Assembly (NCBI GenBank): GCA_011947345.1
Contig: JAAVTG010000121.1
Coordinates: 1-63,922 of the forward strand
Origin: Phytophthora quininea
Lineage: Eukaryota; Oomycota; Peronosporomycetes; Peronosporales; Peronosporaceae
Direction of reading: 5' to 3'
Length of the DNA: 63,922 bases
Notes under the pieces: generated by a model
The model's input: the letters and a program-made list of their open reading frames with translations, nothing else
Database searches by the model: none
Told to the model about the DNA's origin: nothing
Program-made: the position numbers and the translations under genes
In this document: positions 18,391 to 29,553 of the stretch, in pieces
How the letters are laid out: each line of letters opens with the position of its first letter
Numbering within the stretch: the first letter of the stretch is position 1

Positions 18391-19899
18391 TTGTGGCCGA
18401 CGCTCGACGAAATCGCCCGAGCACAAGTAAAGCACACAATTCCCACGGCAGCTGTGAAGAACAGCAACGGGGTTTGGATACTTGACGAGCGTATTTGGAT
18501 CTCAACGGAGGAAGACGAATTGATTCTTCGGATCATGGTGATCTCGCACTGTGGCTCTGCAGGCCACCGTGGCATGCATGTGATGGAAGAGCACATTCGC
18601 AGAGTTTTTGCGATAGCTGGTTTGGTGGATCGTGTGAAGGCGTTTTGCCAGCAGTGTCTTCTTTGTCTTCACGTCAAGGGTGGTGCCATTGTTCCTAGGC
18701 CATTCAGCCCTACCTACCACACGTATGAGCGCAACCAAGCGCTTCACTGGGACTACTTATCACTTGGCGAATCGTTTGGCACTGCACGCTATGTGCTCGT
18801 GCTGAAGGATGAGGCGACTCACTTTGTCGACCTCGTTGCATGTGATAGCCCAACTGCAGAAGTGGCAGCAGCGGCGATACTTTCCTGGTACAGCAAGTTC
18901 GGGATTGCACCAGTATGGATAAGCGACTGTGGATCTCACTTCAAGAACCAAGTGGTGGCTAGTTTGAACCGGCGATTGAAGGCACGTCAGGATTTCATCC
19001 TTGCTTATTCTCCATGGAAAAACGGAACCATTGAACGCGTGAATCGAGACATTACGCAAGTTCTCAAAGCTTTGACTCTGGAATTCAAAGTTAGTCGGCA
19101 CGATTGGCCCTACCTACTCCCGCTGGTTCAGTCCAGCATTAACCACTCGCCAGTCCAGTCATTGGCCAACCGCGCTCCGCTTGAGCTCTTCACCGGGTTG
19201 CCGTGCCCAAGTGCACTGGACTGCGTACTCTTTCCGGGGAGGAAGGAGGGATTGGCCACGCTGCCAAGCAACCGGCCCGACATCGAACGGAGGCTGGAGC
19301 AGCTAAGGTCCAGCATCAAGGCCATGCACAAGGACGTGGAATCTGAGCGAGCAAAGCAACAGCGCCGCTACCAGAACAGGCACCACCACGAACGACCAAT
19401 CGACTTCTGTGTCGGCGACTACGTGCTAAGGTCAAGGATCGATGAGAAGCTGCACAGCAACAAGTTGCTGGTCACCTGGGTTGGACCGTACCGAGTGACC
19501 GCCAGCACGGAGTTCTACTTCGTTGTAGAGCACCTCATAACTGGGAAAACACTCCACGTGCACCCATCAAGACTCAAGTTCTACGCCGACGACTCGCTAG
19601 AAGTCACAGCAGAATTGTTGGAGCATGTGTCCTCGCAAGGAACACTCCTAGCTGTTGAGGAAATCGTCGGACACCGCTACAATGCAGACATGAAGGCATA
19701 TGAAGTCCAAGTCAAATGGGAAGGGCTTGAGGACATCGAGGCTTTATGGGAATTGCTGAGTAGCATCAAGGTGGACGTGCCGCATTTCCTGAGCGAGTAT
19801 GTGGACAGAGTGAAGGATGAACGACTTCAGATCGCAATGGAGACTTCTGAGCAACCGAAGAAGCCACGAAGCGTCAGGAAGCGTCAAAGAGGAACATGA
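18391..19899 (+). CDS. Gypsy-1 integrase with chromodomain
   Basis: 502 residues from the first ATG (WPTLDEIARAQ, normally internal to pol). HHCC zinc finger (HCGSAGHRG...CQQCLLC); DDE core with D in LHWDYLSLG, D in WISDCGSHFKN and E in SPWKNGTIERV; SH3-like GPY/F region (WVGPYRVTAS). The C-terminal chromodomain spans about residues 410-450 (VEEIVGHRYNAD, YEVQVKWEG, ALWELLSS), as in chromoviruses. Catalytic residues are all present. The 3' untranslated part (19900-20105) has no ORF. Confidence 0.9.
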   Translation: MWPTLDEIARAQVKHTIPTAAVKNSNGVWILDERIWISTEEDELILRIMVISHCGSAGHRGMHVMEEHIRRVFAIAGLVDRVKAFCQQCLLCLHVKGGAIVPRPFSPTYHTYERNQALHWDYLSLGESFGTARYVLVLKDEATHFVDLVACDSPTAEVAAAAILSWYSKFGIAPVWISDCGSHFKNQVVASLNRRLKARQDFILAYSPWKNGTIERVNRDITQVLKALTLEFKVSRHDWPYLLPLVQSSINHSPVQSLANRAPLELFTGLPCPSALDCVLFPGRKEGLATLPSNRPDIERRLEQLRSSIKAMHKDVESERAKQQRRYQNRHHHERPIDFCVGDYVLRSRIDEKLHSNKLLVTWVGPYRVTASTEFYFVVEHLITGKTLHVHPSRLKFYADDSLEVTAELLEHVSSQGTLLAVEEIVGHRYNADMKAYEVQVKWEGLEDIEALWELLSSIKVDVPHFLSEYVDRVKDERLQIAMETSEQPKKPRSVRKRQRGT

Positions 19900-20105
19900 T
19901 GTATACTCAAGGCAAAACAGCCCGGAATATTGTCCACTCCTGTGGCAATAGTTCCGTGTAGTCCTAGTTCTACGGGTGTTTGCAAGATACATATATGTTG
20001 CCTTCAACTTCAACATGTAACTGTGTTAAAGAAGCGTCTTTTCGGTGATCGCGCCGAATGAGACAGAGCAAAACAACCTGCGCTAGACCAAGCTTGGAGG
20101 GGCAA

Positions 20106-20382
20106 TGTGACGGTGGATAAGAGTCCACGTTTAGTGCCAGCTTGGCTAGGCGCAGCTACCGCTTGTGGAGGCTCGTGCAGAGCAACACATGCGGCAGCTA
20201 ATAAGTTCGCACGCACGAGTGGCAGATGGTCACGTCGTCAGGATTCTCCCTGGGCTGCAAACGGGCTGGCAGGAGAGACCGAAAACGTACATCTAGAGAG
20301 TTTAGTTCACTTTGCAATTTGCTCAATACACGTGAGCATACCGGGAGTCCCAGCTCCCAAGAATCGTCTAAGACACGTCACA
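20106..20382 (+). repeat. Gypsy-1 3' LTR
   Basis: 277 bases, same sequence as the 5' LTR by eye. Confidence 0.95.
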
Positions 20383-20387
20383 CTACC

Positions 20388-20645
20388 ATCAGACGCCGCA
20401 GATCACCTGGGGAAGTCAAAGCAGCTATCGAAGAGAGATCCAGGTCCAGAGAGGAAGACCGCTCGAAGTACATCGATTTGTGTTGGCTTCCTGCTACCTC
20501 CGTCGAGGTGGAACGACTGTTCTCGGCAGTGAAGTGCATGCTTGGAGGATAATATAAGCGGAAGCGAGTGAGTGCGGAGACGCTCGAGTCAGTCCTCTCC
20601 TTGAGGATTGACTGGGATCTTGTTGCGAACGAAATCACTTCGTAG
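20388..20645 (+). pseudogene. hAT transposase C-terminal fragment (plus strand)
   Basis: Reads CWLPATSVEVERLFSAVKCM, the conserved start of the hAT dimerisation domain. A stop (TAA) and a frame change follow, then KRKRVSAETLESVLSLRIDWD, the end of the same domain. It lies on the opposite strand from the hAT-1 transposase, whose own C-terminus is at 20900, so it comes from a second, different hAT. It is the immediate target of Gypsy-1. The following 20646-20896 has no ORF. Confidence 0.6.
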
Positions 20646-20896
20646 GCAGAGAGGCTAGCATGAGAAGATAGCGAAGTTGAGCCTGAAAAGTACGATTAGC
20701 TACGAGTAGAAGTTGCTAGCTGCCATTACGATCCTGGCAATATTGGACGAGGTCGCCACAATCAATATTGTGGAGAGCAATTTTCGCAATGTAACAACGC
20801 CAATGTTTTTTTCGATCCCTGCTGCGAACAGGGTTTTGCAATATGCCATTCTCTATTTATTTTGCAGGCCCCTACGCCTACAGAATAATAATTGCA

Positions 20897-22512
20897 TTAT
20901 TCTCTAAGCTTCCTTCGCATACTCTGCCTAATAGCTCTAACACTAAACGCATCCCACCAGTCCTTGTTGTAGGACAGAAACATCAGCACTTCCAGGGTGT
21001 CGGGGTCCATGGCCTTCCTCAGGTCGGTGAGGACCAGTTTCGCTTGGCTGAAGAACCGCTCGCACTCATTTGACGTTGGTGGGACCCAGTCTAGCGGCAT
21101 GTATTGTGGGAGAGTGCGCGCCACAGGAGTCTTCTTGAAGGCTGAAGCTAGAAAATACTTGGAAACGTGCTGCTCCACCACCATTTCGTCGCGGCCGCGT
21201 TTGAGCGTGGCGCACGCCGCTTGCTCGCGTGCATTCAGCCGTCCGCCGCTGACGATCTTCACGATACCGCTCTCTAAAGCGAGGTTGTTGACGACGGAGG
21301 CGTCACTAGCCAGCCGGGTCTTCATGCTGGGGTACTTGCGCAGCACTGCATCAAAAGCACGCCGAGCGCCCACGAGGGTTAGCGTAGAGTCTTGGAGTGC
21401 TTTACTCACCTCGTTCAGCTCGTGCAGCGACTTCAGTAGGGTGCGTGCTGCTTCGGTTTCATCTGGTGTCAGTAGAAAGCCTGCGATGCCGTGCCTAGCT
21501 ACTGTAGCATGATCCAAAGCGAGAAGAGCACCGCAAATCTTGTCGTACCGCTGTACCATGCTGAAGGTACTCGACCAACGAGTTGCGTTGCGCATGACGG
21601 GCACTAGAGGGGTCACTTTGCGTAGTGCAGCACGGCATTTGATGGTGCTCAGATGCTTCATCAGCGCGTGGATCTTGGCCAACACGGGTTCATGGTCAGC
21701 CAGAAATGCGTTCGCCGCCAACTGGAAACGGTGACTGGCACAACCAATGAAAGGCAACGCTCCCACTTTTCGACCAATAGACTGGTTGACTGAGCAATTA
21801 TCACCAATCATAAAGAGCACAGACTCCCAAGGCCTGTTAAATGTTGACAGCGTATCCGCTATCAAATCAAACAGGCTTTGGGCGCCGAGGTCTTATTCGT
21901 CGGACAGGGGGCAAAATGCTAGCAAGACAAAGCGGCGAGAGACGCACTGAATGCTCTCATCGTAGCCCGGCTTCCTACTCTCTTGTTTGCTCACACAGTC
22001 ATCGTGGTAGACAGCCATGATGGTAATGAAGTGACGACCACCACTCGACCAGCCATCAAAACCAAGCCAAACTTTTCTGGAAGCTTGGCCACGATGACGT
22101 CGCGGACGTAGCCGTAGAGCAGATCGATGTGCTTTTGCAGTGTGTTGGCAGCGATGGGCGCCATGGTAGCGTTCTTGCGAACCAGAGCTCGCTAGCAAAA
22201 GCTATCAGGCATGCGGTCGAACACGCACCACTCGATCCAGCGGAAAATCTCGTTGGTCCGTTGGTCGGGCGTAGTGAGCCCGAGCGGGTTGCCGCGGCGA
22301 AAAGCGGCTTCAGCAAGCTGTGGGTAGTCAGAATGTTTCTTGAGGAGGTGGTGCATCTGATTGGTGTAGCCGTTCCCTTGCTTGTACACCTTGCCACAAG
22401 GTGTACGAGGTGTCTCCTGGGTGAAGAGAAGCGAGCAGATGTCCTTGTTCGTGAAGTTCATGTCGACACGTGGAAAAACTTGGGGGCTGGAAGGCTGTTG
22501 GGATGACTGCAA
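20897..22512 (-). pseudogene. hAT-1 transposase, degraded by frameshifts
   Basis: Runs right to left. A BED-finger-like N-terminus (GKVYKQGNGYTNQMHHLLKKH, first Cys of the pair missing) lies at 22512-22192. A middle piece with the first catalytic Asp (KVWLGFDGWSSGGRHF) lies at about 22120-21893. A 322-residue clean C-terminal ORF covers 21865-20897 with FMIGDNCSVNQ (second Asp), GCASHRFQLAANAF, NATRWSSTFSM and the dimerisation motif WVPPTSNECERFFSQAKLVL. At least two frame changes separate the pieces, so no functional protein is expected as written. Confidence 0.8.
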
Positions 22513-22719
22513 AATGCCGAGTGAGCTCTAGAAGTTTGCAAACGTCACGAGGAGCTTCTCTCGGGGTGTTACAACCAGTAGTTTTTGGTGGACTGTGTTG
22601 AACCCGTAATAACTCATAATATGCAGAAAAATGGCAACATATTTTTCGCCTTCCAATAAATAATGACATTCAAAGTATGCTATATTATTGAATATGATAA
22701 TTCAAATTGCAGAGGTCTG

Positions 22720-22815
22720 GCTGCGAACGTCGATCTGACGCTGCTACTGCTGCTGATGTGGCATGTCCGATACGAGTATCTGAGGGCAGAACGCAACAAC
22801 AACAACAACAACTAG
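22720..22815 (+). pseudogene. LURP-one/tubby-like paralog 4, displaced 3' end
   Basis: Begins with the second copy of gctgcgaacg and continues as NVDLTLLLLMWHVRYEYLRAE followed by a run of six Asn codons (AAC repeat) and TAG at 22813-22815. This is the missing C-terminus of the gene interrupted at 14282. Confidence 0.85.
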
Positions 22816-22959
22816 TTGAACGCCATAAACGACATGGTTTGCCTTCAAAGACAAATGACGTGTCTAAAGTTCACCCACGAGTTGTTCGTTTGCATGTCAT
22901 CTATCCAGAAGATGATACACTTTGTCGACATCCAGTAGAAGCCGACAACATTGTCAGCG

Positions 22960-22978
22960 TCACTTGGCAATTTTCATC
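22960..22978 (+). promoter_or_regulatory. Core promoter of paralog 5 (Inr/FPR-like)
   Basis: TCACTTGGCAATTTTCATC lies 20-39 bases before ATG 22999, identical to the block before paralog 3. Confidence 0.5.
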
Positions 22979-22998
22979 GCAGCACCAACAGCTCATCA

Positions 22999-23328
22999 AT
23001 GGGGAACTCCAACTCTGCAGAGCTGCTGGAAGTTCCGTTGCAGCCGCCTGCAAAGCCGACCCAAGCACTCGACATCGGCTGGGTCACGGAGACCCCAACG
23101 CAACTCCACATCGAAACTGGAGCAGGAGCGAACGTGACGGTCTCCGACTCGGCTACCAAGCAGGTCGTCTACACGTTCCGAGATAAATTTACCGAGCCCA
23201 ACGTCCTTCTTAAAGACCCGCAAGACCAAACTCTCATCACCATCAAGCGCAGCGGGTGGACTGGGAAGTGCCGGATCTTCGAAGGAGACCAGACCAAGAC
23301 CCAGCAGTTCGTGATCGACGACACTAGC
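22999..23328 (+). pseudogene. LURP-one/tubby-like paralog 5, 5' part, cut by Copia-2
   Basis: Open from ATG 22999 through LDIGWVTETP, VVYTFRDK, LLKDPQDQTLITI and QQFVIDDTS, and nearly identical to paralog 3. Copia-2 enters at 23329 after ctagc, and the LTR supplies a stop within two codons. The truncated 110-residue product lacks the second half of the domain. Confidence 0.9.
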
Positions 23329-23700
23329 TGTTAGATCCTGTCACGATGCGCATCCCAGGATAAGCTGAAGTCGGACAAAGCCACCTGCGGCAAGCAAACG
23401 CCGCCGGACAAATGCGTTGGTTGAGGTGCGCTGCACTCGCAAGCCAACGCAGTAGACTAGTTGCTGTTTGTAGGAAGTATAGTTTAGTCTAATCTACTTT
23501 GCTGGCAAACGCGAGTGGATCACGGAGCTTGCTGGTATTCCCAATTCTGCTGCAGCCTCGCAAGCTCCAGCTGAGATCTACTTGCTGCTGCCTGCTGAAG
23601 GCTTCTGCCTCAGCACGTCCGTGTTCGACTCTCGTATACCCATGCCTACTACTCGAACCCAAGGTGCTGGCAAAGAGGAGTGCAATCCTACTTTACCACT
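23329..23700 (+). repeat. Copia-2 5' LTR
   Basis: 372 bases beginning TGTTAGATCC. The last base shared with the 3' LTR is 23700. Confidence 0.95.
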
Positions 23701-23714
23701 GGTTATGAGCCCAA
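23700..23714 (+). other. Copia-2 primer-binding site
   Basis: TGGTTATGAGCCCAA directly after the LTR complements the anticodon arm of initiator tRNA-Met (GGGCUCAUAACC), including the CAU anticodon. It points to priming by a tRNA half, like Drosophila copia. Confidence 0.6.
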
Positions 23715-24080
23715 CTAGAGAAGAGAGCACGCAAGGAGATCGAAGTGAAGGAGAACCCCGGCAGATGACCAAGTCGGAGATGCTGAGGACAATGCAGTGG
23801 AGTTTGGTCGACGCCTGGCTGCAATACCAGGTGGCTACGCTTTGCTGACTATGATGCTCGAAGATTCGAACCGCCGGTTGGTCGCCCGCGCCCGCCGCAG
23901 AGAGCGACTACAGCGACCACTCGAAAATCTCCCCGTGAGCGAGCGACTGATCGCGCCTCGCCGCCCGCTTCTCCACCCTCGTCGCCAAGCTCGTCCAGTG
24001 GGTCGAGTGAGCCAAGTGAGCGCGGAGACGCTGCACTACCGGACGACGCAAGCAGCCAAGCGTCGTCGCACGACGCAGCC

Positions 24081-27000
24081 ATGCACGACAACGAGTTGGG
24101 CATCCGCTATGATGATGCCGAGCTGGTGAAGCACACCGAGAAGCTGCTCGGCAAGGAAGTCCCGCTGCCCAAGCTCTCCGATGCGAAAGAGGAGTACACT
24201 CGGTCGAAGAGTGAGGTGGCGCTGAGGTTCCCAACCTACAAGCTGGAGGCCATCACGTATGGCAGCGAGCGGTACGACTCAGTGCTCGGCCTCGCTAACC
24301 GCAAGTACCACACCTGGTACGATACGCGTCGGGTGATGGCGTTCACCGCGATGACGCTATCGCTGAACATGAACTTGCGAGAGCTCTTCAAAGTTGACGA
24401 GTTGAAGGACCAGATGGGGGCTCCATCACTGTTGTAGGACCTATTAGAACGCAAAAGGCGAAGTGTTTTATTCTGTTGTAGTTCGGACTGGCCCTGTGGG
24501 ACCCCTGATTCTCGAGTCATCCTAGCACTTCAAGCTGAGTTACCAACAGGACCGCATCACGGACCACTTCACCAAGGGCGATGGTGTAAACCCAGACTAC
24601 ATCTTGCGAGATCTGGTGAACCACGAGCTCAAGCCCGGACAAACTGTGGAGTCGTATGTCGCTGCGAGCGATAAACTGGTCCGTTGCCTGCGCGAAGCGA
24701 ACGGAGAGTTCGAGGACTGGGGGTCGCGAGTCTCCTGATTTCCAACTCGCAGCAAGTCTTCCGTGAGCTGGCAGAACAGCACACCGTCTGGTGTAGCAAA
24801 AATGACCGACATTCATTGACTCGTGCAGATGCTACTCAGCGGCTTCGCCAAGCGGAGCAAGCCCGCATGCAGGTGAACGGCCTGCAGTCGACGCCGCTTG
24901 CGTCTCGTTCCGTGCAAGTGAGCTATGTGGCGCAAGGTCAGAAGGCCAAGAACAAGCGCAAGAAGAAGCCAGCTGGTATGACGAGCAGCGAGTTAGCTCA
25001 GAAGAAGGCAAGAACTAAGTGCAGTAATTGTCAACAGAGTGTGCATTGGTACGCTGAGTGCACCGCTGCCACGGGACAGCCACTAACCTCTGAGCTTATG
25101 GAGAAGCTGAAGGCCAAGGGCAGGAAGCCTGCTACGAAGTTTGTGGGCGCAGTGGGAGTGGAAGCAGTACAGCAAGAGCAACAGGACTCCTTCAACGTGC
25201 GTGGTGAGTCACCTGTCTACTCGCCTACTACTCCTGCCAGTGCTGACGGCAGTACTGGAGGTACCGCTGCGCGTAATCGTTCTTGTGATCGTGGTTACCG
25301 GTGTGAAGAGGACCAACCTCGACAGTGTGATTATCAACATGGAGATGCTGAACGCCGTGGACAGGAACATGGGGCTTATGCTGTGCGCCTCCACCAAGAT
25401 CAATTCCATGGGGAGCGCCGTGACAACTATTACTCGCATCCTGGTGCAGCTTACGGTGGTAGGCTGCCACCTACTGCTGGCTACAATGAGCGGATGAACC
25501 GAGGCTGGAACTGCTCTGAGCCTCAACAATTCGCCGAACCACGTGGTTGGGGGTTGCCGCGTAGCCCGCCCGAGCCGTACAGGTCACTGCCGCCGCCTCA
25601 CTCGCCTCGCTGGCGTGAGACACGCCCGCGCGGTCACGATGAATTCTCATGGGGGCGTGTGCGCCGTGAGGACGACCTGTCTTACTACCGCTACGGGCGA
25701 GACTACCTGGGCAACTCGAGGATGGTGAATTCGGTGCACCGGCGTGAAGGTATGCATGACTCGTTTGTGGAGTGGATCTTGGACTCGGGTTCACAAGCAA
25801 ATGTGTGTAACGACCTGCCCCTTTCCACTTCACTCTCTGATCATACTGCCAACCGATTAAACTTTGCTAACGGAACTTCGCAATCTGCGATTGTGTGTGG
25901 ATCTGTGTTGCTGCGCGTGTGCAGCCAGGTCACTGGTGAGCTGGAAGACAAGATCCTCGAGAACGTGATGTACGTTGCCAACACGAGGGTCAACATCATC
26001 AGTCTTGGACACATGCAGATGGACGGGAACTTCAAGCTTGTCTGCTCAGACGATCAGAAAACTGCGTGGTTGTCCAAGCCTGGAATTGCTTTGCGATTTG
26101 ATATGCGTGAAAACATTTACCGCTTACGTGTTGAACACGTGCCTAGCGTGATGGTGAATGCTGTGCAGCAAACCTCGACTGCTCGAGATGCTATGGAGCT
26201 GCTTCACCAGCGTTTCGGTCACCTCAGCATGGAGACGGTGGAAATGTTGACCAGAAAACTGGATGTCGGGATTAAGATTAATGCGAAGGATCTTAGTTCC
26301 TACGACTGTGTTGCGTGCAAATCGGGTAAAGTGAAGGGTATGCATCACCCGCGGCGATCCATGCGGGAGCTCAAGCCACTGTCCATCTTGGTGATGGACG
26401 TCTGCTCAATATCCGAAGCGACTGCAAGTGGAGCAACAATGTTTCTCTTTGTGATAGATGAAGCGACGCGGTTTAAGTGGGCGTATCTTCTCGAGAAGAA
26501 GGGAGCTGCTAGTGCCATGGTCATCAAACTGCTGAAGGAACTGCGCACTCAGTTCCGACAATATCAAGTGCAGCGTGTGCACTCCGATCAAGGCGGTGAG
26601 TTCTTCACGACTGAACTCAGTGACTACTGCAGCAACTCTGGGATCATCCAGCAATCAACGAACGCGTACTCTCCCCAAGAAAACGGTATAGCTGAGCGTG
26701 CCAATGGAGCTGTACCACCACGACTTCGAGCGATGCTGGCGGCCACGCAATTACCCGACATGCTGTGGGGCGAGGCGCTACTTCATGTTGTCGACACTTT
26801 GAACAAGCTACCTACGAAGCCGCTTGGATTGATCTCTCCACATGAAGCTCTGTATGGCTCTGCGCCTGACCTCAGTGTTTTGCGAACATGGGGTTGCTTG
26901 GCGTGGGTCTACATCCCACCGACATCACGCCAGCGTAAAGAGAAGCTTACGGCACGCTCACGCTTGAGTCTACTATTGGGCTACAGCAGTACGACCAAGG

Positions 27001-29303
27001 GATACAAGTTTCTTGACCTGCTTACTTGCCAAGTTGTCACTGCTCAAGGTGGCAATGTTCACTTTCACGAGACGTTTACAGCTCATGGAGACTACGTGCA
27101 ATGCTTACTGGAAAATGCTTTTCGTGACGGAATGCATGAACTGCAGTCGACAGTGCCTGTCGAGCGCATTAAGACTTCAATGGATACATACATCCGTGCT
27201 ACTCACGAGTTCCGACCAGTGCGGTTGGAACTGCTGTCTGCTGCACCTGATCCAGTGGGAGCTGTGTGTACTGCTGATGTGCCGCCACGACAGGAGACTG
27301 TGTGCGCTGATGCTAGTTCGCCTCCAGTGGGAGCTGTTGGTGAGCCTCTGAGGACTTCTACTGCCGTGCGTACTGTCGCGAAGTCCAGTGGGAGATTTGT
27401 GGACTCACCATTGCGTACGCGTGCGAACACCGCGAACCTGATATCGAGCGGCCAAACTGCAGACCATGAGGGTAATTCTACACCAGGCTCTGCTCAACCT
27501 GCTGCAGCTGCTTCACCAGCGAAGCGAACTGGCAGGTCCCGCAAGCGGCGCGCACGCAAGCGGGCTGCAACTTCTGAGAAAGCCACGAGCGACTTTCAGC
27601 TACAACCACCTTCAGTCGAGCCGTGCTTGAAGCGGCCACGACGAGTGACAAGGAAGAATGTGCGGTTGCTTGACTATGTGGTTGGCCACGTGTCTACTAT
27701 CAGCGGTGACATTGACATCCCGACCACGTACAAGCAGGCTCGAGCGAACAAGCTCTGGCCGCAGTGGAAAGCGGCAATGCTCTCTGAGCTGCAATCACTG
27801 CGAGGGCACCGGACGTGGAAGCTAGTGCCACGTGCTACTGCTAAGAAACTGAAGGTCATTACCTGCCGCTGGGTATTTGCCGTGAAGCGTGACGAGCGAG
27901 GACGTGTCACGAGATTCAAAGCACGACTTGTGATTCATGGCTTTAAACAGCAGCATGGAGTGAATTACTCGGAGACGTTTGCGCCCGTTATTCGGTTTGA
28001 AACCATCAGAGCGGCTATCTACTTTGCGGTGCAGCGAGGCTGGGCCGTCCTGCAATATGACGTGAAGACTGCTTTCCTCTATGGAGATATCTCGGAGGAG
28101 ATATACATGGAGCAGCCGCCTGGCTTCCAGACTGATGGACCAGCGTTCGTGTGCAGGCTACTGCGAAGCCTGTACGGTCTCAAACAAGCGCCTAATATCT
28201 GGAACAAGACGCTACATGCTAAGTTGGTGACGATGAAATTCGAGCGCGCGGACTCGGACTTTGGACTGTACATTTTGAAAGAGGAAGGGAAGTCAAGATG
28301 CTCTTGACCGTCTACGTAGACGACCTCCTGCTGATGGGACCCCTGATCTCTGTGCTGACGTTGCTACCTCTCTCAACGAGTCGTTTGAGCTTACGACCAT
28401 GGGAACGGTAAAGTATCTGCTTGGTATCGAGATTCAGATCAATCGCCTGCGGCGATAGATCGTGTACTCTCAGCAGCAATATGTAGAAGATGTGTTGAAG
28501 GACTTTCACATGTCAACATGCAATGGATGCGCGACGCCGGAAGCAACGTCACCCAAGACTGAAGTGCCTAGCAGTGACGACTACCTGCCCTATCGTGAAT
28601 TGGTTGGATCACTGCAGTACCTTGTGAACGCATCGAGGCCGGACATTGCACACGCTGTGCGCCATCTGGGCAAATTCCTCGCTTGCTATGATCACACGCA
28701 CTATGCTCAGGCCAAGCGAGTCCTACGCTACTTGCAAGCGACAAAAGACCATGGTCTGGTGATGGATGTGAAAGGAGGGACATCAATTGAGCTGATGATC
28801 TACTCTGATGCCGACTATGCAAATAATCCTGCGGATCGCCGTAGCATCAGTGGCTACGTGACAATGATCGACGGGAATGTGATCTCGTACGCATCACGGA
28901 AGCAGGAGATCAACGCAATGAGCACCTGTGAGGCAGAGTATATCGCCATGTCTGAAGCTGCAAAAGATATTCTCTGGCTGCGGGGTTGTGCAAGGAGATG
29001 GCTTGGTTGCATCCAACGCCATTGATGCTGGGCGACAACGAAGGAGCCATCTCGTTAAGCGTGAAGCCTGGCAAGCATTCCAAAACGAAGCACATTGACA
29101 ACAAGTATCACATGGTAAGGCGAAATGTGGAACTTGAGCACATGAGTGAAACATTGCCGAACCGACGACATGGTGACTGATATCATGACGAAAGCTTTGG
29201 GAGCTATCAAGTTTGCGCAGTTTCGGAAGGCTATGAAGGTGTTGCCTGTTGTGACTGCTGTGGACGAGACTGAGGCTGAAGCTACTGCAGATGTGCCTAC
29301 CTA
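24081..29303 (+). pseudogene. Copia-2 gag-pol, multiply broken
   Basis: The gag start (MHDNELGIRYDDAELVKHTE) runs to TAG 24437. Gag continues in another frame (KLSYQQDRITDHFTKG) to about 24735, and the 1207-codon frame 24684-28307 follows. It carries the zinc knuckle CSNCQQSVHWYAEC, protease LDSGSQANVC, gag-pre-integrase HQRFGHLSMETVEML, integrase (DVCSIS, HSDQGGEF, SPQENGIAERA) and reverse transcriptase up to SLYGLKQAP. The YVDDLL motif at about 28312 is one frame away. RNase H (YSDADYANN, STCEAEYIAMSEA) is in 28462-29025 after an in-frame TAG, with one more shift before KTKHIDNKYHMVR. At least four breaks make it non-autonomous. Confidence 0.85.
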
Positions 29304-29553
29304 AACGACTTCAACACCTGCGTTGAAGTTGTTTCGTGCTGAAGCTGTTGATAACGCTACGATGCTGCTGCGACTACCCTACTGCGGGGTTGAGCAATTG
29401 CTATTGCTCACACGGTGGCCTACTGCGTTGACAACTGGAGAGATGCTGTGCTAGTGGGAGTATTATTGCGACTACGGAGTGCATACTGTGATGCTATGGA
29501 TACAAGGGTGATCACGACGACGAACACCTTAGATCGCCGTGTTCAAGTGGGAG

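Larger units (their letters stand above)
14906..20382 (+). mobile_element. Gypsy-1, full-length chromodomain LTR retrotransposon, TSD ctacc
   Basis: A 5477-base Ty3/Gypsy element. LTRs of 277 bases (14906-15182 and 20106-20382) look identical by eye and have 7-base perfect inverted ends, TGTGACG and CGTCACA. The target duplication is ctacc at 14901-14905 and 20383-20387. It is inserted within hAT-1, so it is younger than that element. A purine tract TTGGAGGGG lies just before the 3' LTR. Confidence 0.95.
14283..22719 (-). mobile_element. hAT-1 DNA transposon (Gypsy-1 nested inside)
   Basis: An insertion flanked by the 10-base repeat gctgcgaacg (14273-14282 and 22720-22729); removing it rejoins paralog 4 in frame (DAAAN then VDLTLLLL). 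Outer ends read CAGGCATCGG and, on the other strand, CAGACCTCTG, a CAG-type terminal inverted repeat (7 of 10 matching) as in hAT elements. Without the nested Gypsy-1 and its 5-base duplication it would be about 2955 bases, a normal autonomous hAT size. The transposase is on the minus strand near the right end. A 10-base duplication is unusual, since hATs normally make 8; the two outer bases may match by chance. Confidence 0.8.
22858..23328 (+). repeat. Right arm of inverted duplication (paralog 5 unit, first part)
   Basis: Inverted near-identical copy of 2480 down to about 2010. The copy continues at 29926-30246 after Copia-2. Confidence 0.8.

Noticed and set aside
14906..20387. Gypsy-1 inserted directly into a host gene
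   Set aside because: Its flanks are hAT-1 internal sequence, as shown by the outer gctgcgaacg duplication; the host gene is broken by hAT-1, not by Gypsy-1.
22707..23186. 159-codon plus-strand ORF spanning the paralog 4 remnant and paralog 5 start
   Set aside because: It crosses a gene end, a promoter and a gene start in a frame different from both; open by chance.
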